This document shows positions 16,965 through 25,329 of a stretch of 64,000 nucleotides of DNA, one piece after another; positions within the stretch are counted from its first letter, which is position 1; each line of letters opens with the position of its first letter. This stretch comes from Prevotella sp. Its GTDB lineage: Bacteria > Bacteroidota > Bacteroidia > Bacteroidales > Bacteroidaceae. The stretch spans positions 1-64,000 of the forward strand of contig JAGCDZ010000006.1 in the NCBI GenBank assembly GCA_017650905.1, in the 5' to 3' direction. The position numbers were made by a program, and so were the translations under genes. The notes under the pieces were generated by a model. The model had not been told where the DNA came from, did not search any database, and was given only the letters and a program-made list of their open reading frames with translations.

Positions 16965-19530
16965 GCTTTCCGGATTCATACTTCTCACGGATCTTCTTGA
17001 TGCGCAGTAGCAGATTCTTGTAGTGCAGGCCATTGATGCCGTCGGCCTGCTGGCTCTTGAGATAATTCTCTACCTTGTCCAGATGCTGCTCGATAAAGAG
17101 GATGGCATCAGAACGCTGTGCAGCCGTGTTGCTGGTGTTGGTAATAATCGCACTTGTAGAAGTCGAACTGCTTGTGGATGTTGGATTCAGTGCCGTTCCC
17201 AAGAAATCGACATAACTGCGCTGCTGCTGGCGACGGAAGTTGTTCTGCTGTTCGTTGCTGTCGTTGAGCGGTTTCCAAACCATTGCAAACACATCGTCGA
17301 GATATTCGCTGACAGGATAGGCCTTATCCGACTGTAGATTGGTATTGTACAGATTCATGATGGCATTGGGAGCGAGGAGTGATGCGATGACCGTCTGCTG
17401 GCGTACGCGGATTTCCTCGGCATAGTCGGTGCCCAGTTTGTTGATGATGCTCTGCGGATAGAGCCACAACGGCGCTTCCATCACATTGCGATCCATCCAC
17501 TGCATGGCCTCTTTCTGCAATTCCTTTGGCACGATGTCGTAAGGCAACTGTCCAGGGGCGTTGTTGGTGTATTTACCATTGAGGTAACGCTGCACATGGT
17601 TGGCATAGCGCTGATATTGTGCTCGGCAGGCATTGAAGATGGAACTCAGGTCTTCATACTGGCCGTCGGGCTGTGCAGTCCACTTCTCAATGTTCTGCAT
17701 CACGCGCTTCAGGTTCTTCAAGCCATATTCGTTGGCTTTCATCTGGTTGTCGCCCAGATCCTCAGTCTGAGAACGGGGATCTTGTGAGTGACCTTCGTCA
17801 CCACTCCACCACAAGCGACGGTTACCTTGAAGCACTTTGCTTACCTCTGCCCTCAGGGCTTTCTTCTCCTTGGCAGGATCCTTGAACTCAGGACGGTACT
17901 GGTAACCCCACTTGATGGCCCACTTATCGTAGTCGTTGATACGGGGAAAGAGCCCCTTTTCACCAATCTTGTCCTCAGGCTGTGCCACATAGTTGAAACG
18001 GGCATAGTCCATGATACTCGATGTGTGGCCATATTTCTCCACCCAAGCCTTATCGCGCAGCTTCTCCACAGGCGTAGCCTGCGAGGCAATCATATTGTGG
18101 CGCAAGCCGAGGGAATGCCCCACTTCATGGCTGGAGACAAAGCGGATCAGCTGTCCCATCAGTTCATCGGGGAAATTCATCGTCTGTGCCCGTTTATCAA
18201 GCGCACCGCACTGGGTCATATACCATTTCTTTACCAGATTCATCACATTGTGATACCAGCAGATATGGGCTTCGATAATCTCACCGCTGCGAGGGTCTAC
18301 AATACGCGGACCGTAGGCATTCTCTGTCTCGGAGGGCAGATAGCGGATCATGGAGAAGCGGGCATCGTCGACCGACATCGTCGTATCGTTCTCAGGGAAT
18401 TCCTTGGCGATAATGGCATTCTTGAATCCTGCGGCTTCAAAAGCGACGTTCCAGTCATCAATGCCGGCCTTGAGGTATTTCACCCATTTCTTCGGCGTGG
18501 CTGGGTCGATATAATAGACAATCTGTTTCTTGGGTTCCACGAGTTTGCCGGCCTTATAAGCATTCAGATCTTTCGGCTCCAGACGATAGCGTGAGATGAT
18601 GGACTCATGATCGGTGGTCTGCTGTTCATCGCTGAACTCTGTAATCTGATTATTGAAATAACCCACTCGATTGTCGAAGTAGCGGGGCTGCATAGGATTC
18701 TTTGGCAACAGGACAATCGAGGTGTTCAGTGCCAAGGTTACCGAACCTGAATTAGAGGCCGGAGTTCTGGCGCTGCTGTTCATACCGTAAGTGCGCAGCG
18801 TCTGAATCTCAACATTAATGGGGAAGGTCTTGATGCTGTCGATAAAAGTACGATCCGCCTGAACGGCAGTAACACCAACCGATGTGCGGTCAGAGGCCGT
18901 GAAGCTGGTAATCTTATTATCCGACATCAACCACTTGGTGATGCTGATCAGCTGATCCTTGGTTTCAGGATTACGACCGATGACATCAAACTTATAGATG
19001 ATAGGGTCGGCTGTTGACTGTTTCAGGGAGATGGCAATTCGGTCGTCAGGATTAGCCAGATGCGACTGTACATATTCCCGCAGGAAGATGCTTTTCGGGC
19101 CATATTGCTCCAGATAGATGGCGGAGTGGTTCACTTCCTCGCCACTGAACGACCTGAAGCCCTGTGGTGTGCTGGTGAATCGGGTGACGGCGAGCATCAT
19201 GCGACCCAATAGGGAGTCGGGCACTTCGAGATACCAGTCATCCTTGATATGACGCACGGTAAAGAGACCATACCTCACGCTGCCTTTCTCTTTCACAATC
19301 TTGTGATAGGGGTCTGTATGGTCTGTGACAGTGGTGTCCTCACAGCAGGAGTTCTTCTTTGGCGTCACTGCGGTGGAGTCGCAATGGGTATGCGTGCTAT
19401 CGCACACGACCGGCTTCGTCTGTGTGGTGTCGGAGGGGTTAGTAACTGCAAAAGTCGCCTGCTGTCCCATCAGGAATAGCATAGCGACTATGAAACTCTT
19501 TTTGGTTTTGTTGATAATCTTTGCTTCCAT
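16960..19530 (-). CDS. Secreted zinc-dependent metalloprotease (metzincin, DUF5117/DUF4953 type)
   Basis: An 856-residue secreted protein. A signal peptide-like N-terminus (KKSFIVAMLFLMGQQATFAV) precedes a DUF5117/DUF5118-type N-terminal half with the run KIVKEKGSVRYGLFTVRHIKDDWYLEVP. The catalytic zinc motif HEVGHSLGLRH is at residues 468-478, followed by SIMDYARF, the Met-turn of metzincins. Cysteine- and Ser/Thr-rich stretches lie near both ends, including SSSTSTSAI near the C-terminus. It would digest proteins outside the inner membrane. It stands beside a SusC/SusD pair, and this may make the group a protein- or peptide-use locus. Confidence 0.9.
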   Translation of the reverse strand: MEAKIINKTKKSFIVAMLFLMGQQATFAVTNPSDTTQTKPVVCDSTHTHCDSTAVTPKKNSCCEDTTVTDHTDPYHKIVKEKGSVRYGLFTVRHIKDDWYLEVPDSLLGRMMLAVTRFTSTPQGFRSFSGEEVNHSAIYLEQYGPKSIFLREYVQSHLANPDDRIAISLKQSTADPIIYKFDVIGRNPETKDQLISITKWLMSDNKITSFTASDRTSVGVTAVQADRTFIDSIKTFPINVEIQTLRTYGMNSSARTPASNSGSVTLALNTSIVLLPKNPMQPRYFDNRVGYFNNQITEFSDEQQTTDHESIISRYRLEPKDLNAYKAGKLVEPKKQIVYYIDPATPKKWVKYLKAGIDDWNVAFEAAGFKNAIIAKEFPENDTTMSVDDARFSMIRYLPSETENAYGPRIVDPRSGEIIEAHICWYHNVMNLVKKWYMTQCGALDKRAQTMNFPDELMGQLIRFVSSHEVGHSLGLRHNMIASQATPVEKLRDKAWVEKYGHTSSIMDYARFNYVAQPEDKIGEKGLFPRINDYDKWAIKWGYQYRPEFKDPAKEKKALRAEVSKVLQGNRRLWWSGDEGHSQDPRSQTEDLGDNQMKANEYGLKNLKRVMQNIEKWTAQPDGQYEDLSSIFNACRAQYQRYANHVQRYLNGKYTNNAPGQLPYDIVPKELQKEAMQWMDRNVMEAPLWLYPQSIINKLGTDYAEEIRVRQQTVIASLLAPNAIMNLYNTNLQSDKAYPVSEYLDDVFAMVWKPLNDSNEQQNNFRRQQQRSYVDFLGTALNPTSTSSSTSTSAIITNTSNTAAQRSDAILFIEQHLDKVENYLKSQQADGINGLHYKNLLLRIKKIREKYESGKL

Positions 19531-19535
19531 AGGTG

Positions 19536-19543
19536 CAAAGTTA
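19536..19543 (-). promoter_or_regulatory. -7 element TAACTTTG of the metalloprotease gene
   Basis: TAACTTTG on the minus strand at 19543-19536, five bases before the ATG: a near-leaderless mRNA. Confidence 0.6.
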
Positions 19544-19588
19544 CAACAAAAACCAATTATTATGCAGTTTTTGCCTTTTTATTTATGT

Positions 19589-20407
19589 TTATTTCACAAC
19601 GTACTTCTTTCCGTTGGCAATATAAAGGCCTTTGCTGAGATTTTCCGTCTTGGTCACAGAGCGGCCGTCGAGGGTGTAGAGCTGGCTATTGCAGCTGTCG
19701 TCTGTTTTCAGGGTTGTGATATTGTCAGTACCGTCGGACACGAGACGTATGTCAATTTTTACGAAAACGGCAGAGAAGTAGGGATAGTTGAGCAGTATGT
19801 TCTTGGCATCACCTTCCCACATATTGTAGCTTAGATCTTGTTCCGGATATTCCTTAATCTTTGGCGAAGCAGGCGTCCATACCTTCAATTTGTTCAAAAA
19901 GGTACTGCCGTTGTATTCATACGGATACTCTTCTTCATACTCATCGCCCACCAAGAAGTTAGCATTGCGGAAATTATAAAACACCATCTTGCCGAACTGG
20001 TAGCCTGCAGGTGCCTCAAAGCGCATGGTAGTTCCTGGCTGGGTATATAGCATGCTTGTCTTACCAGCGTTAATCCCCAGCGATGCTGTCTCTGCATCAT
20101 TGAGTTCATAGTTAGCGTAGACGGATACCTTGCTATATTCATCTAAGTCGACGGCATATAGCGTGACCTTGATTTTCTCTGACGAGCCTTCGCTGATGGG
20201 CCACGAGAAGTCTGTGTTGTCAAGGATAGCACCTGGGGTATCCCAATCGGTGTAGTCAGGAGCCCAGCCTTTGGTGACTTCTCTGATGGGATAGTTCCAT
20301 GGGTTCTGGGTGAAGTCCATCATCACATACGTGGTGTCGTTCTGCTCTTGGGCGAACGATGTCATTGCCATCATAGCGAGGCATAATGTAACGTAGAATT
20401 TTCTCAT
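19589..20407 (-). CDS. Secreted protein of unknown function with C-terminal sorting-like domain
   Basis: A 272-residue protein with a signal peptide (MRKFYVTLCLAMMAMTSFAQ). The middle (about 30-215) is acidic and aromatic and reads like a beta-sandwich; I do not recognise a named domain. The C-terminus (NSQLYTLDGRSVTKTENLSKGLYIANGKKYVVK) has the pattern Y-x-L-D-G-R...GLYI-x-x-GKK-x-V-x-K of the short type IX-like C-terminal domain of Prevotella surface proteins. It follows susD with a one-base gap and is the last gene of the susC-susD operon, so it is probably a surface accessory protein that binds the imported ligand. Confidence 0.7.
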   Translation of the reverse strand: MRKFYVTLCLAMMAMTSFAQEQNDTTYVMMDFTQNPWNYPIREVTKGWAPDYTDWDTPGAILDNTDFSWPISEGSSEKIKVTLYAVDLDEYSKVSVYANYELNDAETASLGINAGKTSMLYTQPGTTMRFEAPAGYQFGKMVFYNFRNANFLVGDEYEEEYPYEYNGSTFLNKLKVWTPASPKIKEYPEQDLSYNMWEGDAKNILLNYPYFSAVFVKIDIRLVSDGTDNITTLKTDDSCNSQLYTLDGRSVTKTENLSKGLYIANGKKYVVK

Positions 20408-20408
20408 A

Positions 20409-21902
20409 TTATTCGTCTGTATTTAATGTTAGATTCGGATTTTTGTCAGTCGCGGAGTGGGGGAAGGGGATGATATAGAGACGAGAGTTCGGTCGCAAAG
20501 TATAGGCCTGCGTGGGTCTCGTCTCGCTGGCATTCACCACAGGATAGTTGCGGGTGATGGTCTTGGCATATTCCGGCTCCAGATTGAAACGTTTCAGATC
20601 GAAGAAACGATTGAAGCCGAAGAGCAGTTCCTTACGACGTTCATTGATGATGGTCTTGATCATCTCCACCTGTGACGTTGGGGTGGAGATGGCCGTCTCG
20701 TTGCCACTCAAGCGCTTAGCCCTCAACTGATTCAGATAATTGGTGGCTTCCGACAAATTATTCATACGGGCATTGGCCTCTGCCAGAATCAGATAGACCT
20801 CAGCGGTACGCAGTCCCACCGACATATAGGTAAATCGGTTGGTGGTTGTAGCAGGTGTCCAAATGGCACCACCGGAATTGGCGTCAAACCAACTGGTGAT
20901 ACTCGTTCCTGTGTCTCTTAGGAACAGGCTGTAGCGCAGGTCATTCGGCTCAAACAGTGCCTTCAGTTCCGGACTAATCAGACCATAGTAATACAAAGCC
21001 GCCTGTTCTGTTGTCCAGCCGCTACCCATCCAGTGATAGCTGAGCACCTCAGGGTTGTTCTCCTGGGAATAGTTGGTATAACGGGCCACACCACCGGCGT
21101 CCCTGATGACATTATAGTCAATAAGCGTAGAGTTTAACTTCAGTGACATTTCTGCAGCGACTTTGGCCTTCTCCCAGTCACGGTGGAACAGATAGACCTT
21201 TGCCAGCAAGGCATAACCGAAAGCACGGCTCGGGTGATAGATGTTCACGGGCTTATCTTGCAACAGGGGCACCGACTCTTCCAGATCCTTGATGATAAAG
21301 TCGTACACCTCTGCGACAGTCGCCTTACCGGGCGTTTCTTCCAGCGTATAGTGGTCCATGATAGCCACACCACCGTCCTGTGCCGCTGTAGCGGGATCAT
21401 AGGCCTTGGCATAGGTATTCACGGCGAGGAAGTGGTCGAAAGCACGGAAGGTACGGGCCTCAGCTTTGGCTAATGCCTTGATATCAGCAGGTCCCTGTGT
21501 ATCGTCGATGTTGTCGATGATCAGGTTCGAGCGCAGGATGTAGGCATACATATTCTCATAGAGGTTGTTGTCTGCCAGAATAGTACGATCGGCCTTCTCG
21601 TTGAAGGTGTAGTTAATCCCATGGAACGACAGGTTCTCATAGCCGAGGATATTCGACTCTTTGGCAAACGCATCGTCGGTGAGATGCCAGAAAGCGGAGG
21701 GATTATAGCATCGCATGGGATTCACAATCAACTCGTAATACTGGCTGGTGGAATCAACGGTGATAGCCCCCTTCGGCGTGATATCGATGTAATTGTCGCA
21801 GCTTGAAAAGAGGTAAGAGGTGAGAGGTAAGAGGTAAGAGAATGTTCCTGCCAACCACAACAACCTGCTCTTTTTATATATCTTTGTCATCATAAATTTC
21901 AT
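20409..21902 (-). CDS. SusD/RagB-family nutrient-binding lipoprotein
   Basis: A 497-residue outer membrane lipoprotein that forms the lid of a SusC transporter. The lipobox is LFSSC (cysteine about residue 35), followed by DNYIDITPKGAITVDS typical of mature SusD N-termini. SusD_RagB features include AEARTFRAFDHFLAVNTYAKAYD in the tetratricopeptide-like core and the C-terminal MIKTIINERRKELLFGFNRFFDLKRF. The signal-peptide codons contain a tandem heptamer array (21810-21837), whose copy changes would shift the frame. It follows susC by 28 bases. Neighbours suggest a peptide rather than a glycan ligand, which is inference. Confidence 0.93.
   Translation of the reverse strand: MKFMMTKIYKKSRLLWLAGTFSYLLPLTSYLFSSCDNYIDITPKGAITVDSTSQYYELIVNPMRCYNPSAFWHLTDDAFAKESNILGYENLSFHGINYTFNEKADRTILADNNLYENMYAYILRSNLIIDNIDDTQGPADIKALAKAEARTFRAFDHFLAVNTYAKAYDPATAAQDGGVAIMDHYTLEETPGKATVAEVYDFIIKDLEESVPLLQDKPVNIYHPSRAFGYALLAKVYLFHRDWEKAKVAAEMSLKLNSTLIDYNVIRDAGGVARYTNYSQENNPEVLSYHWMGSGWTTEQAALYYYGLISPELKALFEPNDLRYSLFLRDTGTSITSWFDANSGGAIWTPATTTNRFTYMSVGLRTAEVYLILAEANARMNNLSEATNYLNQLRAKRLSGNETAISTPTSQVEMIKTIINERRKELLFGFNRFFDLKRFNLEPEYAKTITRNYPVVNASETRPTQAYTLRPNSRLYIIPFPHSATDKNPNLTLNTDE
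21810..21837. repeat. Heptamer array inside the susD signal-peptide codons
   Basis: GAGGTAA, GAGGTGA, GAGGTAA, GAGGTAA (plus strand) have a period of seven and encode the residues SYLLPLTSYLF of the SusD signal sequence on the minus strand. Seven is not a multiple of three, so gain or loss of one or two units would break the frame. Confidence 0.85.
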
Positions 21903-21930
21903 TTTTTCATTCTTTCATTTTTCATCTTTA

Positions 21931-24900
21931 TCACAGCGTTGTCGAGAATCCGATACTGAATGTCTTCGGCTGCAAGAGAGTACGTGTACCCGAATTGAGC
22001 GAGTACGACTCAGGATCGATGTTGTTGCCTGCGGCCGACCAATAGAAGAGGTTGTTCACCTGAAGTGTCAGGCGCGTCTGTCCGATGCCCAGTTTCTTGG
22101 TGATATCGTCGGGCAGATGATAGGCGAGGTTAATGGAGCGCATCTTGATGTAGTCGGCAGACTTTACCTGTTGGTCGCAGTAGCGCCACCATTCTGAGAA
22201 GGTCGAGGCATACTGCTGTGTCTCTGTCGACATTTCATAGAAGTGCTTGACAGTATGGTCGTTCACGTGGTCATCCGTCATCTGATAGCTGTTCATATCT
22301 GTGGCATCCACACGCAGTTTGTTACCGCCGGAGAAGACAAACAGGGTATTCAGCTCCAATTCCTTCCAACGGAGATTCAGCGAGAGTGAGCCATTATAAA
22401 TCGGTATCAGACTACCCATATTCACCAAGGCATCTGTTCCCTTTAGGGTTGAGGAGACGGTCACCTCTGTGGGTTCACCGTTTTCATCAAACTTCGCCAT
22501 CTCATTGCCGTCGGCATTGAGAATCACAGGATAGCCGTTCACCACGCGGCTCAGACGATAGGCCCAAAGGGTGTTGTAGCCCGTTCCCTCGATGAAGTAA
22601 TTGGTTGGAGCTAGAATAAAGCTCGAGGCAATATCGGTGGAGGCATGTTCCACGCGGAGCATCTTGTTCTTGTTCCATGCAACGTTCAAGCCTGCGGTGA
22701 AGTTCCAGTCCTTGGTACGGATGATATTGCCATTCAGCGATAGTTCAATGCCTTGGTTACGCATCTTACCATTGTTGATCACGCGCTGGGTGGCGCCCAG
22801 TGTGGAGTCGAGGTACTTACGCACCAAAAGGTCGTCGCCCACGCGGTTATAATACTCCAGCGATCCATTAATCAGGTTGTTGAACAGACGGAAGTCAAGA
22901 CCGATGTTAAATGTCGATGTCTTCTCCCAGCGTAGTTTTGGGTTGGGCAGATTGTCATCGGTATAGCGCAGATACTGGGTATTCGTGGGGTCGTTGTTCT
23001 CGATACGGTAACGGGCCACAAAGTAGGTAGTGGAACTCTGGTCCACATTACCATTCACGCCGTAAGTCAAGCGCAGTTTCAGGAAGTCGAGCCAGGAGAT
23101 GCCTTTCATGAATTTCTCCTCGGTGATGTTCCAGCCGGCACCCACCGACCATAGCGGATGGTGCTGGTTCTTTGTGTCGAGTCCGAAGAGGTCGGCCTCA
23201 TCCCAACGGATACTGCCCGTGAGGTTATAGCGATATAGGTAGTTATAGCCAACGTTGGCATAGAACGAGGCATAGCGGTGGAAGGTCTCCGATTTGCTTG
23301 TGGCCAGTCCGGAGAAACGTTGCGTATTATTATACACCAGACTCTCCCAACCCGTTGAGTAGAGCGAGTTCCAATCCATACGCACAGAGGTCAGTGCCTG
23401 GTCGTTATAGCCGTACATCAATTGTTCGATGCTCTGTGGCGTGCGGTTTTCACGCAACTCGAAGCCCATGATGGCATTCACATTATGCTTCGAGTCGAGG
23501 AAACTGCGGTCGAAGTTCAGTTGGTTACGGAAGGTATAGCGTCGCGAATTGTTCGTCTGCTGCCTGTAGCGTCCGCCATCGGCTAGCAGGCACTCTCCGT
23601 TCTGGTCGATGAAGGCATTGTGCGTCATACGCATCATATAGGTCGAGGCATCGTCGTACACTTCACTACGGCTCTGTGCCCACTCGTACTGGAACATGAC
23701 GGTATATTTGAACCATTTCAGGAACTTTGCCTCAAGATTCACAAACGGACGCAGACGTACGTTTCGGCTCTTGGTCAGACTTTCGTCAAGCGACTCTAAG
23801 ACATTAAACGTAAAGGGCATCAGTTCCTCGTTGCCTGTGGCCTCTACCGCCCGGATCTGCGACAGATTGGTGGAGCTGCCGGCATAGCCACTGACATTCA
23901 CATAGGGACTATACACAAGGTTACCCTGATCGTCGACAATGCGGGCATAACGCTCTTGCATCGTATAGTTCACATACGAGTTGTCGGGCTTCGTAGCATT
24001 CATAAACTTGCCGTCGACACCCAGCTTTGCCGTGAGCCACTTCGCAAGATTGAAACTACTCTTCACGTACAGCGAGAAGGCATCACTATTGTCGTTCATC
24101 GCACGGTTTTTGTCGTGCTCGTAATTGAATGAGGCGAAATGGCTCGATTGTTTGCTGCTCTGCGAGAGCGAGATATTATAACGTTGTGTAACGGCTGTGC
24201 GCCAGGCTAAGTCGCGGTATTGCTCATAGTAGTCATTCTTGCGCCACTGACTCAGCGTCTGGTCCACCTCCGACTGTGTGATGCGCCCCTCTGCCTGGTC
24301 GCGGTAGAGTTGGTAGAGCGGCGAATAATAGTTGGCATTATAGGTATCGAAGAGCGTTCTCACACTACCACTATTTTTTATGCGCGCGTTATAAACGGCC
24401 GTCTCGTAATCGATAATATCGGAGGTCGAGGCATAGTGCATACCGTCGAAATTCGGCTTTGTCGAGATATACCAGTCGGCATTAATATTCACCTTCACCT
24501 TTTCGCCCTTGCCTTGCTTCGTGGTTACGACAATCACACCATTGGCAGCCAGTGCTCCGTAGATAGAGGCGGCAGCGGCGTCCTTCAGCACCGTTACTGA
24601 CTCCACATCGTAGGGGTTGATTTCATTCAGTGTCATGTTGGTAGCCATATCGTCAACCACGATCAACGGCTGTGTTCCCACACTGTTAGAAAACGTGCCC
24701 ACACCACGCAGAATCGGACTGTTCTCACCAGTATTGGGGTTTATTTCCATACGTAGTCCTGCCACCTGACCTTCCAAGGCGGAGAGGACATCCTTATGCA
24801 TCACACGGTTCAGCTTTGTGGAGTCCACATGTCCGAAAGCGGCTGTAGAACGCTCGCGGCTCAGTTTCTGATAACCAGTGGAGATGACGACGGTCTCTGC

Positions 24901-25203
24901 CAACTGTGTGGTCTGTTCGTTCATTTTCACATTGACGGTCGTCTGACCTCTCTTCACCGATGCCTGATAGGGTTCCATACCGATAAAGCGGAACTGGAGC
25001 ACAGCTCCCTCTTCTGCCACAATCGAATAATTTCCGTTCAGATCAGTCACAGCATGATGGTTGCCGTTCTTCACCGTTATGGTTACACCGTACATAGGTT
25101 CTCCTTTGGAGTCGGTAACAGTGCCCTTCACAGTCGTTTGTGCCATTGCTGTTACAACAGATAATAGGAAAAGTACGCAGGATAGTAGTTTTTTGTATAC
25201 CAT
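21931..25203 (-). CDS. SusC/RagA-family TonB-dependent outer membrane transporter
   Basis: A 1090-residue TonB-dependent receptor of the SusC type. It has a signal peptide (SCVLFLLSVVTAMAQ), a carboxypeptidase-regulatory-like domain (TTVKGTVTDSKGEPMYGVTI, about 23-95), a TonB-box region (AETVVISTGYQKLSRE), the plug with VESVTVLKDAAAASIYGALAANGVIVVTTK, and a 22-strand barrel ending FSIGFSTTL. With SusD it binds and imports an oligomer across the outer membrane using energy from TonB. A canonical promoter lies 20 bases upstream. No glycoside hydrolases are linked; a metalloprotease is. Confidence 0.95.
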   Translation of the reverse strand: MVYKKLLSCVLFLLSVVTAMAQTTVKGTVTDSKGEPMYGVTITVKNGNHHAVTDLNGNYSIVAEEGAVLQFRFIGMEPYQASVKRGQTTVNVKMNEQTTQLAETVVISTGYQKLSRERSTAAFGHVDSTKLNRVMHKDVLSALEGQVAGLRMEINPNTGENSPILRGVGTFSNSVGTQPLIVVDDMATNMTLNEINPYDVESVTVLKDAAAASIYGALAANGVIVVTTKQGKGEKVKVNINADWYISTKPNFDGMHYASTSDIIDYETAVYNARIKNSGSVRTLFDTYNANYYSPLYQLYRDQAEGRITQSEVDQTLSQWRKNDYYEQYRDLAWRTAVTQRYNISLSQSSKQSSHFASFNYEHDKNRAMNDNSDAFSLYVKSSFNLAKWLTAKLGVDGKFMNATKPDNSYVNYTMQERYARIVDDQGNLVYSPYVNVSGYAGSSTNLSQIRAVEATGNEELMPFTFNVLESLDESLTKSRNVRLRPFVNLEAKFLKWFKYTVMFQYEWAQSRSEVYDDASTYMMRMTHNAFIDQNGECLLADGGRYRQQTNNSRRYTFRNQLNFDRSFLDSKHNVNAIMGFELRENRTPQSIEQLMYGYNDQALTSVRMDWNSLYSTGWESLVYNNTQRFSGLATSKSETFHRYASFYANVGYNYLYRYNLTGSIRWDEADLFGLDTKNQHHPLWSVGAGWNITEEKFMKGISWLDFLKLRLTYGVNGNVDQSSTTYFVARYRIENNDPTNTQYLRYTDDNLPNPKLRWEKTSTFNIGLDFRLFNNLINGSLEYYNRVGDDLLVRKYLDSTLGATQRVINNGKMRNQGIELSLNGNIIRTKDWNFTAGLNVAWNKNKMLRVEHASTDIASSFILAPTNYFIEGTGYNTLWAYRLSRVVNGYPVILNADGNEMAKFDENGEPTEVTVSSTLKGTDALVNMGSLIPIYNGSLSLNLRWKELELNTLFVFSGGNKLRVDATDMNSYQMTDDHVNDHTVKHFYEMSTETQQYASTFSEWWRYCDQQVKSADYIKMRSINLAYHLPDDITKKLGIGQTRLTLQVNNLFYWSAAGNNIDPESYSLNSGTRTLLQPKTFSIGFSTTL

Positions 25204-25222
25204 GATATTATTTGTTTGGGCA

Positions 25223-25254
25223 CAAAATTACAAAAAAATAATAAAACAGCCAAA
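25223..25254 (-). promoter_or_regulatory. Promoter of the susC-susD operon
   Basis: Minus strand TTTG (25254-25251), 20 bases, TAATTTTG (25230-25223): canonical spacing. Confidence 0.8.
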
Positions 25255-25282
25255 ATATATTGCTATTTTCCAAAGTTTTTCG

Positions 25283-25290
25283 TATCTTTG
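25283..25290 (+). promoter_or_regulatory. -7 element TATCTTTG of the leucine-rich lipoprotein gene
   Basis: TATCTTTG at 25283-25290, 39 bases before the start and divergent from the susC promoter, with about 30 bases between the two -7 elements. Confidence 0.65.
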
Positions 25291-25329
25291 CCGCCAATCA
25301 TTCTTAATATTAACTAAAAATAAAGTAAA

